Source: Sphagnum compactum (lineage: Eukaryota > Bryophyta > Sphagnopsida > Sphagnales). From it: DNA of 64,000 nucleotides. The notes beneath the pieces were generated by a model. The model did not search any database. It was not told where the DNA came from and saw only the letters and a list, made by a program, of their open reading frames with translations. The translations under genes were made by a program, and so were the position numbers. Shown piece by piece: positions 21,701 through 33,533 of the stretch. Each line of letters starts with the position of its first letter. Positions within the stretch are counted from its first letter, which is position 1. The DNA lies in the NCBI GenBank assembly GCA_965153455.1, contig OZ234498.1, forward strand, positions 14,384,001 to 14,448,000, read 5' to 3'.

Positions 21701-23031
21701 AATGACCATTGGGAACAAATCAAAGCAAAGAGGCTCTTGGGGAACCGGATCTTATAAGGACCTTCCTCCACAGGACCACCGATGGGAGGTAACTCCAAAT
21801 GTGGTTGTCATTTTGCCCTGGGCCTGACTTTCTACCTGGTTCATGTTCAACTCCATGCTTTAATTATAGAGAAATCAACAATCATCTGAGTTCTTGCCAT
21901 CAGGGTTTTCTTTCAGGAACTTTTGTTTGGAGCCAAAGGGGCTATCACCATTGGAAGATGTAGAGAAAGCGGCAATCATCTTTGGGAAGATTTACACAAA
22001 TCTGGCTATAAACTAGATATGAAGTTCTGTTAAAAAATCATCCTTCTATATTTTTGGCTACACAGTGAAAACCGACCATTCAAATCTGCCAACTTATGTT
22101 ATTTGTTTGCTCACTTCTGGCAATTAAAAACCTCCAAAATCACTTCATTTTAGAATTTAGAATGGCGAAAGTTCGCCAGTAGGAAAAGGCCTGCTCAATG
22201 TCCATGCCCCCAATGTAGTGGCTTCAGGAATTGAGTAAAATGTGTTTTCAAAACCCGGCACTCATTCTGGCAATTTTGGTTCCTTTCCCAAATGATTACA
22301 ACATATTGTTCTCAAAATCAAACTTCCTATTTCTTTTGAAGAGTATATGTGCATAAAAATTAATCCCATATTCTTGGAGTGTGTGTTGCCTAGCTGGAAA
22401 ATGCATTAAACAGTAGAACTTGTTTTCTTTTCTACCTAACATGACTATTATTCGTACTTTTTATGATTATTTGGACTATGTTTCTACTATCACTTGTATG
22501 TAGACTAGGTTTTATGATTGAAACCTAAACCACTATGTAAGATAGTTGTGACTTCTAATCTACATACAAAGTTACAAATTTTCTAATCCCATTAGTTTCA
22601 CCCCTCGGGTAAGGGACAATAAGTTTACCACTAATAACTAGTAGTCACTATGAGGCCCGTGGAACAAAATAGTTTAGAGATTTCTACCAATTAACAAAAA
22701 ATTTGTGAAATCCTAAAATGAATGGATCCAAACAAGTAGCCTTTGTTACACATGACAATCTTGAACTTGAAACATGTACATATTTTTGTGAAGGCAAAAA
22801 CACAAACCTTTGTGATTGCTTCCCAACACTCATAACAACATTTGTGATATCATCCATTGTTGTTCCAAGTGAAAACTATATCTATAAGAAAAATGTTCAT
22901 GAAAGTAATAAATTATAACAAGCCATTTACAAAAACAAAAAGAACACCATTAATTAGATCGTAAACAAAATCACCACTAAACCATAGATTACTAAAAAAA
23001 TAAAATATTAGAAAAACATTTCAAGGTTTTT

Positions 23032-23160
23032 ACATAAGGGAAGTCTTCCTCCCACTCAAACTTCCTAGAATTTGGCCCCATCTACTTGGGGTCCCATACT
23101 CATAGGTGGGACCCCATGTTCCAAGAAGTCCTTCAAAAGGACTTCCCCTATGCATAAAAA
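23032..23160. repeat. foldback sequence, imperfect palindrome
   Basis: The ends TTTTTACATAAGGGAAGTC and GACTTCCCCTATGCATAAAAA are inverted copies. The middle contains TGGGGTCCCA, a 10-nt spacer and TGGGACCCCA (23,087-23,116), a perfect 10-bp hairpin. GTCCTTCAAAAGGAC (near 23,129) is another hairpin. It is probably a small MITE remnant. Confidence 0.5.
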
Positions 23161-25512
23161 CATGCCAATGTTTTTCCTTTGTTACTCAGGGCAATTGTGA
23201 TATGTAATTTTAGCTCAATTTAAACATTGCCCGAATTGGGGGGGGGGGGGGGGGGTGCATTATGCTATGTGAGGGCCTTGTTTGGGGGGCATTATACTTG
23301 TAAAACCCTTTGACAATTGGCTTTAATATGTCTTATTAGGTTCAACAAGTTTTTATGTAACTTTCCCCAATTTAGGTATTATGATTATGAGCCCCAAGGG
23401 GTGTTCATGTTCCCTTGGGTATAGGCAACTTCCAATCATAACACCCTCGATAAGGAGCCCTACCTTAAACATAAGATGTTCTTCAATTTGAGTTTCAAAT
23501 GAAAAAATACTTTGTTGTCAATACCACCTTCAATGAATAGCACAATTTCTCATTTTGGTGCAATAGGTTTTTTCGTGGGAGCAAGGTTGAAGTGTAGGCT
23601 AAGGCCCCTAAATGGGGGAATTCCCCAAAATAAGGTGCCTATAATGAGGCTACCCAAAACTCAATTTGAAGATGAAGGGGAAAAAAAAGGTATCAAAACA
23701 ATTTTCTTAAAATGTGAAAGTTTTGGTTTTTTATTTGAGGAAAAAAAATTGTTTGAACCATTTGAATAATATGTTTATTTAACAATCTATTCCAATCAAT
23801 GGACTATATAGAAAAAATTACTTTTTCTAGGTCATCACGTAGATGAAAAAATCAAAAATCAATTCATTGGTATCATGATGCACCTAAATGGGTTAGATGA
23901 AAGCAAAGACACACATTTAAATAATAACTCTTTGAGTGACAATATTAGTTGGACTATATCTTTATGATGATATTCAATTTGTAGTATTGAATATACACAC
24001 TACACACAATATGCATGGGATTGACTATTTCTATGCATCACTAGATCCTAAACCCCTTATTTTGTGAATGTCCTCATGGGCCTTGCCCATGACAAAACAT
24101 GAGGTGAATGTTATCATAAGTCAAAACCTACATAATAGAGCATGAGGCAAAAGGAACCAGAGGCACCTTACACCTCCAAGAGGAATAGATGTAGGAGGCC
24201 TCTTATAGATATGAGTTGCATCTTGTTTTTGAAGATAACATTATTAAAGTGTATAATCCTATCTATTAAGGAACGTGATTTGTTTGTTGGCTTTGTCCAT
24301 AGGTAAATGACTTCGCATTGGCGTATGATTTGGGCACAAAAAATTGGTTGTAATTTGATTCAATGTGTGAATAACATCTAAAATACAACGTGTGATATGA
24401 TGGATGGGCATGTTTTGTAGAAATTGTTTAAACAACAAGTTCTAGGTGTAAAAAAAAAAGTTTTTAGTTTGAATGTGTCATCATGACACAATCACTACGT
24501 GATAAGCTCCTTGTATTGTTGTGCCGAAATCTCCCATCTCCCAAAACATGGAACACTAGTTGTGTTTCTTGGCACTATTGGGAATCCTACTATACTGCAC
24601 CTACCTACTAGAAGTTGCAACCTATTGTCTAAATATGGTGATTTCATAAGTTTTTTCCACAAAATCTTGTGAGACTTTGGTGCATTTTTTTCACAAGTTT
24701 TTTTTCTATGAGTAGCATTGGAATTTTTTTGGGTTGCCAAGTGGCAAAAACTTAAAGTGAGTTTGTCATGTTTAAATCGTTGTTGTGTGGGTACCCAATT
24801 TGAAAGGTTAAAACCATTATTTCCAAATTTTTCTAGTAAAAACCAAATTGGAATAAAGTCAAATTTTTGGAATTGGGTTTAAAACTAGAACCAAGTTCTC
24901 AATTTTAAGAATTGGAATTGGAATCAAATTTTTTTTTAAAAAGGACTAGAATTTGGGGTTAGTTGGATGTTAAACAATAATTAACCACCAAATTTGATCC
25001 AAATTATTAGAACCATACTAGAACTAGATCTAATTTTTAGAACCAAAACCAAGATTATTTTTTGAAGGTTTGGACCTAAAATTGGATTTCAAATTCCATT
25101 TTTTAAAAACTAGAACTAGAATCATTCTAAGTAATTCTCTTGAACTGGAATTAAGATTTTTCATACAAATCAAGAATTGCCCAACACTAGTTTAGACTTG
25201 CAATGCAAGAGTTATTGAATTTTGAGTGTTTTCATCATTGAAAATTCAATTAAAATTAAAAATACAAATTCTAAGGAAATTGAGGTTATGGTCTTGGTAC
25301 AATTGAAAAACCTTGGATGAATACAAGTGCATCAAAGTGATTTTATATTTCAAATCTATTGTACAAGAGTTATTGAGTTTTAAATAATTATGGTCATAAA
25401 AAATTCAATAAAAACCCAAATGTTTTTGTAATGAAATTGAATTTCATGCAAACATATATTTTTTCTGAAATTGTGTTAAAATACATGTTCAATAACACTA
25501 GTGTGTATAATG

Positions 25513-26090
25513 TATAGGGGAAGAGCCTATTGTTGATGCATTACACCCTAAAAAGCAAGGGCAACAATCAAGGAGCTTTATGGGTTTTGGGTGTGCAGTA
25601 TTATGGTAAAGTTTGGTAGCATTTTTATAAAGAAAAAGGTTTCATTAGGGTTTAAGATTGATTTGTTAGGCAATACGACAAAACATCTTTGCAACGAATT
25701 TTTATTTTTGATTATATATTTAGCTTTTGCATATCTTTAACAATTGAATGTATAGGGGAAGGTGTTGTTGTTAAGGCATTATGCTTTGGGAAGTTAGGGG
25801 GGAGCTCAAAGTCTTGGGGCATAATGCTTTGACAACAATGCCTTCCTTGGCACAATCAAAGAGTGGCCACAATCCACATCCATGGTTCTCCCTCACCTAT
25901 GACGCATGTGTTAGTGCGATCTCTCATACTATAAAGCTTGTTCATGTAAAAAATTATGTGGAAATGAATGGCAACCCCACAAACAAGAAAAGGGGATTTT
26001 CCCCATAGGTGGTTACAAATAGGGGAAGGTTGTCTTGTCAAAGCATTATTCCTTGGTAACCAAGGGTGAAACCCAAGGTTTGAGGTGTGA
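25513..26090. repeat. three spaced copies of a repeat, one with long hairpin
   Basis: ATAGGGGAAG followed by a TTGTTGTTAAGGCATTATGC-like stretch starts at about 25,515, 25,752 and 26,019. In the middle copy 25,757-25,790 is an imperfect inverted repeat of 25,813-25,846 (GGAAGG...CATTATGC... against GCATAATG...CCTTCC), forming a hairpin with a loop of about 22 nt. Confidence 0.5.
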
Positions 26091-27799
26091 TGTAATCATA
26101 CTAACCATTGGTGATGTAACAATGTTAACCATTGGTAATCTCATTCAGGGTTAAAGTTCTTTGCCAACGAAACACCCCTCCCGAAGGGATAGAACATTAA
26201 AATGTGAAACTTGCTTGCACCAACTTGAAGTGGGAAATTGAACTTGTGGAAGGTCCCCAAAATAACAAAGGGAATTTCTACGGAAGTTGTTACATATTCA
26301 AGTTGTTTTTATGTGAAATAATTTTGTAAGGAAGAAGTTTGTGAAATTTTGTTGGGTTTGGAAATTTATTGTCAAATCCATACATGCGAGCAAAGGATTC
26401 ACGGGTTTTGGGATCATGGGTATGGTACATTCCATCTTGTCCTAATTCTCCAATAACCTAATGAATGATGCACATCCTTCGTCAAATTTTCAACTATTGA
26501 AACTAGATGTGGTGTGTCATGTTGTATTTTGAAGGAGACACGATATGTGGGTTTAACTTTGGTTTTTGAGTTCCACTTCTAATTCTACTTAATTCTAAAA
26601 GACTATGTTTTAAATCATTAATCAAGGTGGAAACATTGGTTACGTCAAATGTTGTGCATTTTTTAAAAAATTTACTAACCACCTTTCAACTCTTCAGAAC
26701 AAATCAAAGATTTGTTGACATAATGAATAATCTGAAATTACAAATACCCTTGAAAGTTCTTGGTTTTTTCAAACATATTTGTAAATGGTTCTTTCATAAC
26801 TAGTTCCTACTTTTGTCATACTAATCAACTATATGCAAAGAAATTTAAATCGGAAGAAATTAATGAAAAAAATTACTGATCAATTATTATTCTTTATATT
26901 CATAAAAATTGCAATAATTTTAGAATAGTATTCCATTGACCAATAGGATAATAATGATAATATAAATAATTAAATAAAATTTCAAAATATTACAATAATA
27001 ATAATAACAATAATCCATGTATTTATAAATTGGTTGCATTCAAATGAACCTTCAAATTTCTCAAATTTCTTTTTTAAGTTGACTTTGGCCTCAATTAATT
27101 AAATGAAATTAGAAAAAGATTTACATTCAATCCTCAAATTAGTAAATCAAATTCTACTCATAAAGATTAAATTTCCATGGTTCTCTAATTGGAGGCATTC
27201 TTAATTTAGTTAATATGTCAACAAGGAAATGATTATTTCAATTTCAATTTGTGATCTCACGATGCGAAAATTTTCGAGACGATTTTTTTTGAAAATCTAA
27301 TATGTGGATGATTGTTTAGAATCTATTTTTTAGATTTTATGGTTCGCGTGGACCTTGAACATTTCAAGAAACAATTACTTCATTTCCAAGTCTAACTACC
27401 TTTTTTTTTTCTAATAATTACTTTTTTTCTTGTTAACATTCCTGATAACTATTTCCATCCTTATAATTACCTCATTCCTTTTCCCTACCCATCAACATGG
27501 ATATGAAAAAACAAATTAACATGTGTCTTTTCATGTCCATGAAACTTAGATTAGTTCAAATTAAATTTAACATTGACATAAATCATGATTAATTATTGAA
27601 AACCATACGAAAATATAAGGGGGAAAAAAAATTCATTGTCATTGGTAGTGCATAGCCATGGAAAGCCCAAATTCGATAAGCAAGACAACTACCAGATATA
27701 AATTCATATTTGCCCCACCACTAGAAAAGACATTTATTATCTTTAATATTCAATTGATATTGTCAAAGTATGCTCCTTGGTTGGGTCACTAGTGCTTGT

Positions 27800-28144
27800 A
27801 CTATCGTAGTACCTTTTCAGGTTTGGCACAAATTATGTTATTTTCATTTTTGTCAAATTTTTCAGAAAAAAAATTTATTGAATGTCGAAAATCTCAAAAA
27901 TTCAATCAAGGTGATCAAATTCAAGCCCATGAGCAGTTGAACGAAGTAATGGAACCTTTCATCTGTCTAACCAAAAGCCCAACAAAAAAACTAATGAGAA
28001 CATTAACAATATTATTGAATTTATTCTTTACACATATATATATGATATTTTCAAAATCATAAACTCAAGTGCCGAATCAAAATCTTCAAATTATATTAAT
28101 TATTCATCACCTTAGTGCCAAAGCTGAAAAGATACTACGATAGT
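27800..28144. mobile_element. MITE-like element, 345 bp, 30-bp inverted ends
   Basis: The 30 bp at 27,800-27,829 (beginning ACTATCGTAGTACCTTTTCA and ending GGTTTGGCAC) are repeated inverted at 28,115-28,144 with two mismatches, and the similarity stops sharply at the inner ends. The interior is AT-rich with an 88-codon plus-strand ORF that looks incidental. The size, terminal repeats and lack of coding capacity fit a non-autonomous DNA transposon. Flanking bases do not show a clear target-site duplication, so the superfamily is unknown. Confidence 0.65.
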
Positions 28145-29449
28145 CATTTCAAAAAACTAAACTACAATGTTTATCATTTCCTTGGTTTGTAGAATAATTT
28201 TCAGCCTATGTTTCATGGATGGAGATGTTGATGACATTTTAAGAACATAAGTAACAAGGATTCTTTTATCATAGTTATCCAACAATTGCCACACCTTGTT
28301 CACGGTTAATGAATGAAGACATGCACTAGATGAAAGCTTCTTGGTCTTCCTTTAGTGTGTTTATATTTGCTTCAACATCCCTTGTACGTCTTGTGGATGG
28401 ATTTCCATCCTTGTATATATATATATATATGTACAGGGTTCCTCATTTTGTATATAGGGTCTAACATCAATGAAAGCAAATTATGAAAAAACATAAAAAT
28501 CACAATTGATTAATTTTCTCTCATTTGAATTATGAAAATAATTAAGGACAAAACATACATCGTTCATCATGTTCAAAGCAAAAAAACCTCAACTCAATAT
28601 CGACTATTGAATCTTGTATCAAATTCTTGAAAAAAGGTAGACTACTAGCTTCTTCCCCAAAGGTTTAAGCTCATTACAATGGTTGGATGGAATGGCCTCA
28701 TTTATCAACCAATGTCATCGTGATCAATTCAAAGTACAAGTTGTCACAACTAGAAAAGAGAATTCATAATAATTTAAGAGATTTGTGTCCTCTTTGACAT
28801 GATTTTTACATTCAAATGAATTCCTTGTTAACATATCCCACTCACCAATGGAGATCTATGTAGGAATTGGATACGGTACTGTTTATCTTTTGACGGTAAT
28901 GCCAAGATGAAGTGGCAAATTCTGCATGAATCAAAATGACTCGTGGTTTTCTCAATTGTATAAAATGACTTGAGGTTAGCTCACCCATTTCAAATACATT
29001 CTTAAAGTATACCAGTCTGGTGGTCCTTGGGTTTCCCCCATGCAGCATTTGCAACCAGTTCCCACACTCGCCTCTTGGTCAATAATGATAATGCTGGTTT
29101 GGCTTTCAAGAAGTCCTTCTATTTACAGATGTTGGGGACTTCATTCATAGCTTAAGGGCCATAGCTTAGTAGTGTAAAGCACTTCAAGGTTTTTTTCTTT
29201 ATATTTGAAAGCACCTCTCCGCACAGAAGATTTGTTCGTCAGTTGAAGGACCCTTCCACTGATCCCATGCAAACCTTGCGCCATTCGAATATAAAACCTT
29301 TCATGCTTTACACTTGGGAAGGCCTGCTCTGATGGGCCTGCCTTCATTCTCGGACATACAATCTCAGGCTACTGCCCTTGTGGCTATAACCCTCAACTAA
29401 TTAGGGAAGCCCTTCAGGAGTAGGCATTCCCCTATACATGTAAAAGATG
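28145..29449. other. intergenic, no gene seen
   Basis: AT-rich until about 28,840, then more balanced. The minus-strand ORF at 29,141-29,347 has no recognisable motif. A (TA)n tract lies near 28,415-28,430. Confidence 0.5.
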
Positions 29450-29865
29450 GTAGTAAGACTTGACTAAGTGTATCAACATAGCCTAACTGAACATTTTGGA
29501 ACAGAGCAGGACATTAAGTTGCATGTCAAAATACAGAAGCCTGTTCAAACAATTTATGACTAGACATCGAAGAGACTCGTACATGGATCAAGTCCAGCAA
29601 TGAAATATTAGCTTCTGAAATTTGCAGAAAAGTTCTGGAGTCCCACACAAAATAAGAACATAATTCACAGTATTCCTGATACATAAGCTCACAATAGACA
29701 AGCATTCAGTATTCCATGACAAATCAACACATCCATAATTGTGAGCCAGCACCCATCACATTGAGCTAAGTATATTACATGACCTAAATGACAACACCAT
29801 TTTCCAGTTCTTTACAAGACTTGTCTGTATGCTTAAATCATCCTCAGATAATATCTTGACAACCC

Positions 29866-30115
29866 AAGATCAGAGGCTGCATCCTTGAAACCTCTAACTC
29901 ATTGATGACCAACATACCAAAACTTGATGCTGCATACTAGAAACATCCAATGAATGGATGACCAAAAAATGTACCAAAAATGAAAACCGTATACTACAAG
30001 CATCCAACTCATGGATATGACCAACATGATGACCAACCAACATACCCAAAATTGAGGCCGAGTACCAGAAACATCCAACTAATGGATGACTGACATATAC
30101 AAAAGGACAAGAAGA
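29866..30115. repeat. tandem repeat, about 65-75 bp unit, 3-4 copies
   Basis: Blocks of the type GATGACCAACATACCAAAA - CTGCATACTAGAAACATCCAA - ATGGATGACC recur at about 29,905, 29,960, 30,020 and 30,060 with substitutions and small indels. Confidence 0.6.
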
Positions 30116-30544
30116 TCCATAGTCCAGTTACACATATGTCTCGAACTTGGCTCTGTTGAATGAATAGTTCAGTTGAATGATGTCCAACTTCAGACCTGGA
30201 CACGCTCTCTGCAAAAAATTGCACCAAAAACAAAGAAAAGGTAATTCCATGAGAAAAGGTTTTGTCAAAGTTCCTTGAATTTGCTCAAAATGAGAAATAA
30301 TTTATTAGTGGGAAATTACTCATGCAGAGTTCAAACTTTACACTCTGTATATGCGAGCTGTTAGAACGAGGATACAATTCTACTGTACATGGAGAAGCAG
30401 ATAAAGAAGTGAACTTACCACTTTAGAGATGGATCTCGACCTGCACAAATTTCCAGGTAGTTAGTTTGAGAGATTAGTAAAGCCATTGTAACTTCAGAAA
30501 ACAAAAGTCTAGATAGATATCATTTGAACAAATCTCTGAAGAAG

Positions 30545-30880
30545 TCTTTAGGGTTTAGGGTTCAGGGTTTGAAGTTTGACCAAAAAACAATATTAGCGAA
30601 TTTTACCTGAACTTATTTATAACATACAAGTTCTCCTATTTTGCATCCTAAACCCCAAAACCATAACCCTGAACCTTAAACAAGCAAGTTACCTGATTAT
30701 AGCTGGTGCAGAGCTTATCATTGCAGCCCAGATTTTACCTGAACTGAAATGTATACCATACAAGTTCCCTATTTTGCACCCTAAACCCTAAACCTCAAAC
30801 CCTTCAACCCTGAACCCTAAACCCCTGAACCTTAAACCCTGAATCATAAAGGTTCCCCAAACCCTGAATCCTAAACCGTA
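30545..30880. repeat. degenerate telomere-like repeats plus 80-bp duplication
   Basis: TTTAGGGTTTAGGGTTCAGG at 30,548 and a C-strand cluster of CCTAAACCCTAAACCTCAAA-type units at 30,777-30,880 match the plant telomere repeat TTTAGGG with many variants (CCTGAACC, CCTTAAAC). A segment beginning TTTTACCTGAACT is duplicated at about 30,600 and 30,735, each copy running into such repeats. Confidence 0.75.
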
Positions 30881-31274
30881 AACAAGCTTCCGTGATGGTG
30901 GGAAGATTTTTACCTTGTGGGTATGCACAAAGAATTCATCTTATTTGCCAAATGCAGACTTGTGCTGGATTTGAAGCTCTGCTGATGATGCACCTGGAGC
31001 TCCATGATGTTGGATCTGCAGTTTTGGTAAGCAGATCAAAAGATGTCAATGATCATGCAATAGAAGATCTGACTGTCAGTAGACATGATTGTTCCGGAGC
31101 TTCAATGAAATTTGAACAACAAATAAGCAGGCAGCAGCAGCTGGCTGATCTTTGGCAATAGTGCATGTTGTTGATGTAACCAAGTGAAGAAGAAGTCTAC
31201 TTACCCGCTGCAGCTCTTAGTACTGTCCTGAGGTTTGGTGACAGTAGTAGTCAAAGTGCTTGCCACAGTAGCAG

Positions 31275-33056
31275 CTAAGAGTCATCATCATCATCAGGAA
31301 GAGTCATCATCATCCCTAGTGTCTTGATCTCAGGCACTTTCTGCAATTTGGTCTTGCAAGAACGTTTTCTTCTGGGAATGAATTTAAGCAGCTTGTCCAG
31401 AAAATGATCTAGAACTTGCAATTGGAAGTGCTGTTGATCCTCCTGATCAGCTGCTCCTGCTGCTGCTGCCAGCCTGAACCCACCTGCTGCAGCCATGGGT
31501 ATGCCAGCAGCTGGGGTGCAGCTCCTCATGTCATGAGAAGCTGTACCAGACTTCCTTGCAGGAGGAGCAGGTTGGTGATCATCAGTTGAATGTAGCTGGC
31601 CAGCTGCTGAAGATCTACTCTGCATCATCTTCTGTTGCAGTTTCTTTAGACCTGCACACAATAATATTACACATTAGGCAATGCATCATCAGATCTTACA
31701 CAAGATCATCAGACCCAACTAGCAAACCAGATCAGCTCAGGCCTGTAGAAGCTAGGCATGAAATACAAAAGTCTTACATTTGGATTGCGCCACTGTTTTG
31801 TAGCAATTCCGGCTCTCAGCTCGAAGGAGTTGTGCAAATTCCTCGTGGTTCAATGTTTGCCTCTGCAGCAACATCAGCAGCAGGAGGAGGAGGAATCATC
31901 ATCCTGACATGCATGATCTTTGAAATAAGAAGTACAAATTCTCTGCATTCATAGATCCTGAGAGAAAATGCATCCTGGATTGATCACTTGGCTGGCCAGC
32001 CCCAGGACAGATGCAGATCTGATCATGGTAGCAGCTGGAGACGATGAACTCACCAGCTCTTCATCGTCCACATAATCTTCTTCAGGGTAATGCAGCATTT
32101 CGGTTGGCAGTTTGAATTTCAAGCATGCCCTGTCTTGGGCCCTGCAGGAGCAGCAGCAGCAGCAGAAGAGCTTGATCAGAATATTACCGTAATCAAAGCA
32201 GCAGCAACAACAGCTTGCTAGAACATCAAACAAACAAGCTTCAAACACTGAAGAAAGGCAAAAATCGTTCCTGTAAGTCTCATGATGATAGACAACGTTT
32301 AAACACGTACCTTAGAGCTTCCTCTTCTTCACGGTAACAACCTGCAGCAACACATGACAAACAAGGTCTCATGACACTGTCACATGATGATCGGCTGCTG
32401 ATCAGACATGCAATTACACATAAGGACACATGAGCTGAAGGACAGGAGCTAATTCTTGAAGAATTTCTTCAGCGGATTCTGTGAGTCCTATCTGATGTGC
32501 AGCATGTGATGCTTTCAAACCTCGCGTGCATAGAGTGTACTGCAGGATCAGTGAAGTTCGTGTGCTTCTTACCAATGAAGATTCGCATCTTGTCGGTTCC
32601 TTCATAAGCTCTGTACAAGGCAAAAGAAACCCACAAGATCAAACCACGTACACTGCAACATCATCAGTATTTTTGCTACTACAATGCAGCAGCAGATCAG
32701 ATCGATCGTTTGTTGTTGGGTAGTTCATACAACACTTACTTTTGCCAGGCACCATACAAGCTGGTGTTTTGATAGAAGTGTATAAACTTGTGGGTTGATC
32801 TTCTGGGTGGTGGCGCTGCTGGTGCTGGTGCAGGAATATTGTCGACGATCCCGCCGCATCGACGCGGACCGAGTTCTGTGAATGCTTGAGTACTACGCCG
32901 GCTGCTGCTGTTGGTGCTGCTGTGCGGCGTCGTGTTGTGGATCGATCTGCGCGGTGGCTGTGCTGCTGCTGCAGCACGCAGTTCACGGCCCCCCATAGCT
33001 GCTGTTTCCTTCCGTCCCGATGATAATGCTCCTGACTCGCGACGTTGGGGAGTCAT
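31275..33056 (-). CDS. divergent AP2-domain-like protein, six coding exons
   Basis: Spliced model (minus): 33,056-32,740, 32,610-32,573, 32,341-32,311, 32,141-32,054, 31,862-31,778, 31,651-31,275; 936 nt, 311 residues, all GT-AG with matching phases. Residues ~90-150 read AYEGTDKMRIFIGCYREEEE followed by ALRAQDRACLKFKLPTEML, which aligns with the second half of an AP2 domain (R-x-Y-L-G-x-[FY]-x-x-E-E-A-A-x-A-Y-D-x-A-A-x-K). HYPEEDYVDDEEL and then LNHEEFAQLLRAES match the segment that follows AP2 repeat 1 in AINTEGUMENTA/AP2 proteins (N-F-P-x-x-x-Y...M-[ST]-x-x-E-[YF]-V-x-x-L-R-R). The 31-nt exon matches the place and phase of a small exon I recall in AP2-class genes. The YRGV motif and RW are missing, only one repeat is present, and the rest is A/P/Q/S-rich with a basic PRRKRSCK cluster. 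It is probably nuclear; DNA binding is doubtful. Confidence 0.65.
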
Positions 33057-33533
33057 GATTTCTCGATTTCCCTGCACGCTCGCGGGTACAAGTACTACTG
33101 CAATTCAATTTTGCAGAAACTTGTTATTATCTCAGCAAAACAGGCCCCCAAAAAAAAAAACAGAAGAGAATGCACACTGAGAGGTCTACACAGAGAGAAT
33201 GAACACACACACACACACACACACACACAATGAGAGGGAGGTGTGCACAGAGAGATGAGAGCTCGGGAAGCAGTCAAACCAAAGAACTCGTGTGCATCAT
33301 TTAAGAACAAGTGTGGAGAATGAATATTTACCTCAAGTTGCAGCAGCCGAAGAGGTGGCAAGAGTTGAAGAAGTGCGAATGACGAGGAGGAGAAGAAGAA
33401 GCTCGCTCCAAACTTGAACTGCGAGGAGGAGGAGGAGAAGAGAGCGAGCTCGCTGCAAGTGTGCGGGTGGCGGAAAGGGTGGAGACTTGGAGAACACAAG
33501 AGCAGCAGCGACGCAAAGCTCGGTCTATATAAA
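33057..33533 (-). promoter_or_regulatory. AP2-like gene leader and TATA box
   Basis: A TATA-like TTTATATAGA (minus) lies at 33,524-33,533. A transcript starting about 30 bp downstream would have an ATG-free, CT-rich leader exon ending at the donor TTGAG|GTAAAT (33,334/33,333), then an intron to the acceptor AATTGCAG near 33,098, and the start codon 41 nt further on. The intron contains an (AC)n tract. Confidence 0.5.
33202..33229. repeat. (AC)14 microsatellite
   Basis: An uninterrupted AC dinucleotide run inside the predicted leader intron of the AP2-like gene. Confidence 0.95.

Larger units (their letters stand above)
18800..27799. other. AT-rich intergenic DNA with decayed repeats, no gene
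   Basis: I see no supported gene in about 9 kb. ORFs are at most ~85 codons and motif-free. A stretch at 24,800-25,200 is made of diverged AGAACCAAA/GGAATTGGAA-type short motifs. A G run of about 18 lies at 23,239. A degenerate A/T tract occupies 26,870-27,010. Confidence 0.65.
29450..31274 (-). other. 3' region of AP2-like gene with further splice-like sites
   Basis: Downstream of the AP2-like stop the composition stays gene-like and several good minus-strand splice sites occur: donor GCGG|GTAAGT near 31,206, donor CACAAG|GTAAAA near 30,916, a 22-nt micro-exon candidate between TTTGTGCAG and GTAAGT at about 30,420-30,441, donors CAG|GTAAAA at about 30,605 and 30,738, and acceptor TTTTTTGCAG near 30,211. 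The simplest reading is a spliced 3' UTR or alternative last exons. A separate small non-coding transcript is also possible. No coding frame is conserved across these pieces. Confidence 0.35.

Noticed and set aside
23239-23257. Long G homopolymers (also at 51,379 and 52,745) as G-quadruplex regulators
   Set aside because: They are isolated homopolymers far from any gene and prone to sequencing error; no regulatory context supports a function.
30545-30880. True telomere or chromosome end
   Set aside because: The units are few, degenerate, in both orientations and embedded between normal sequences.
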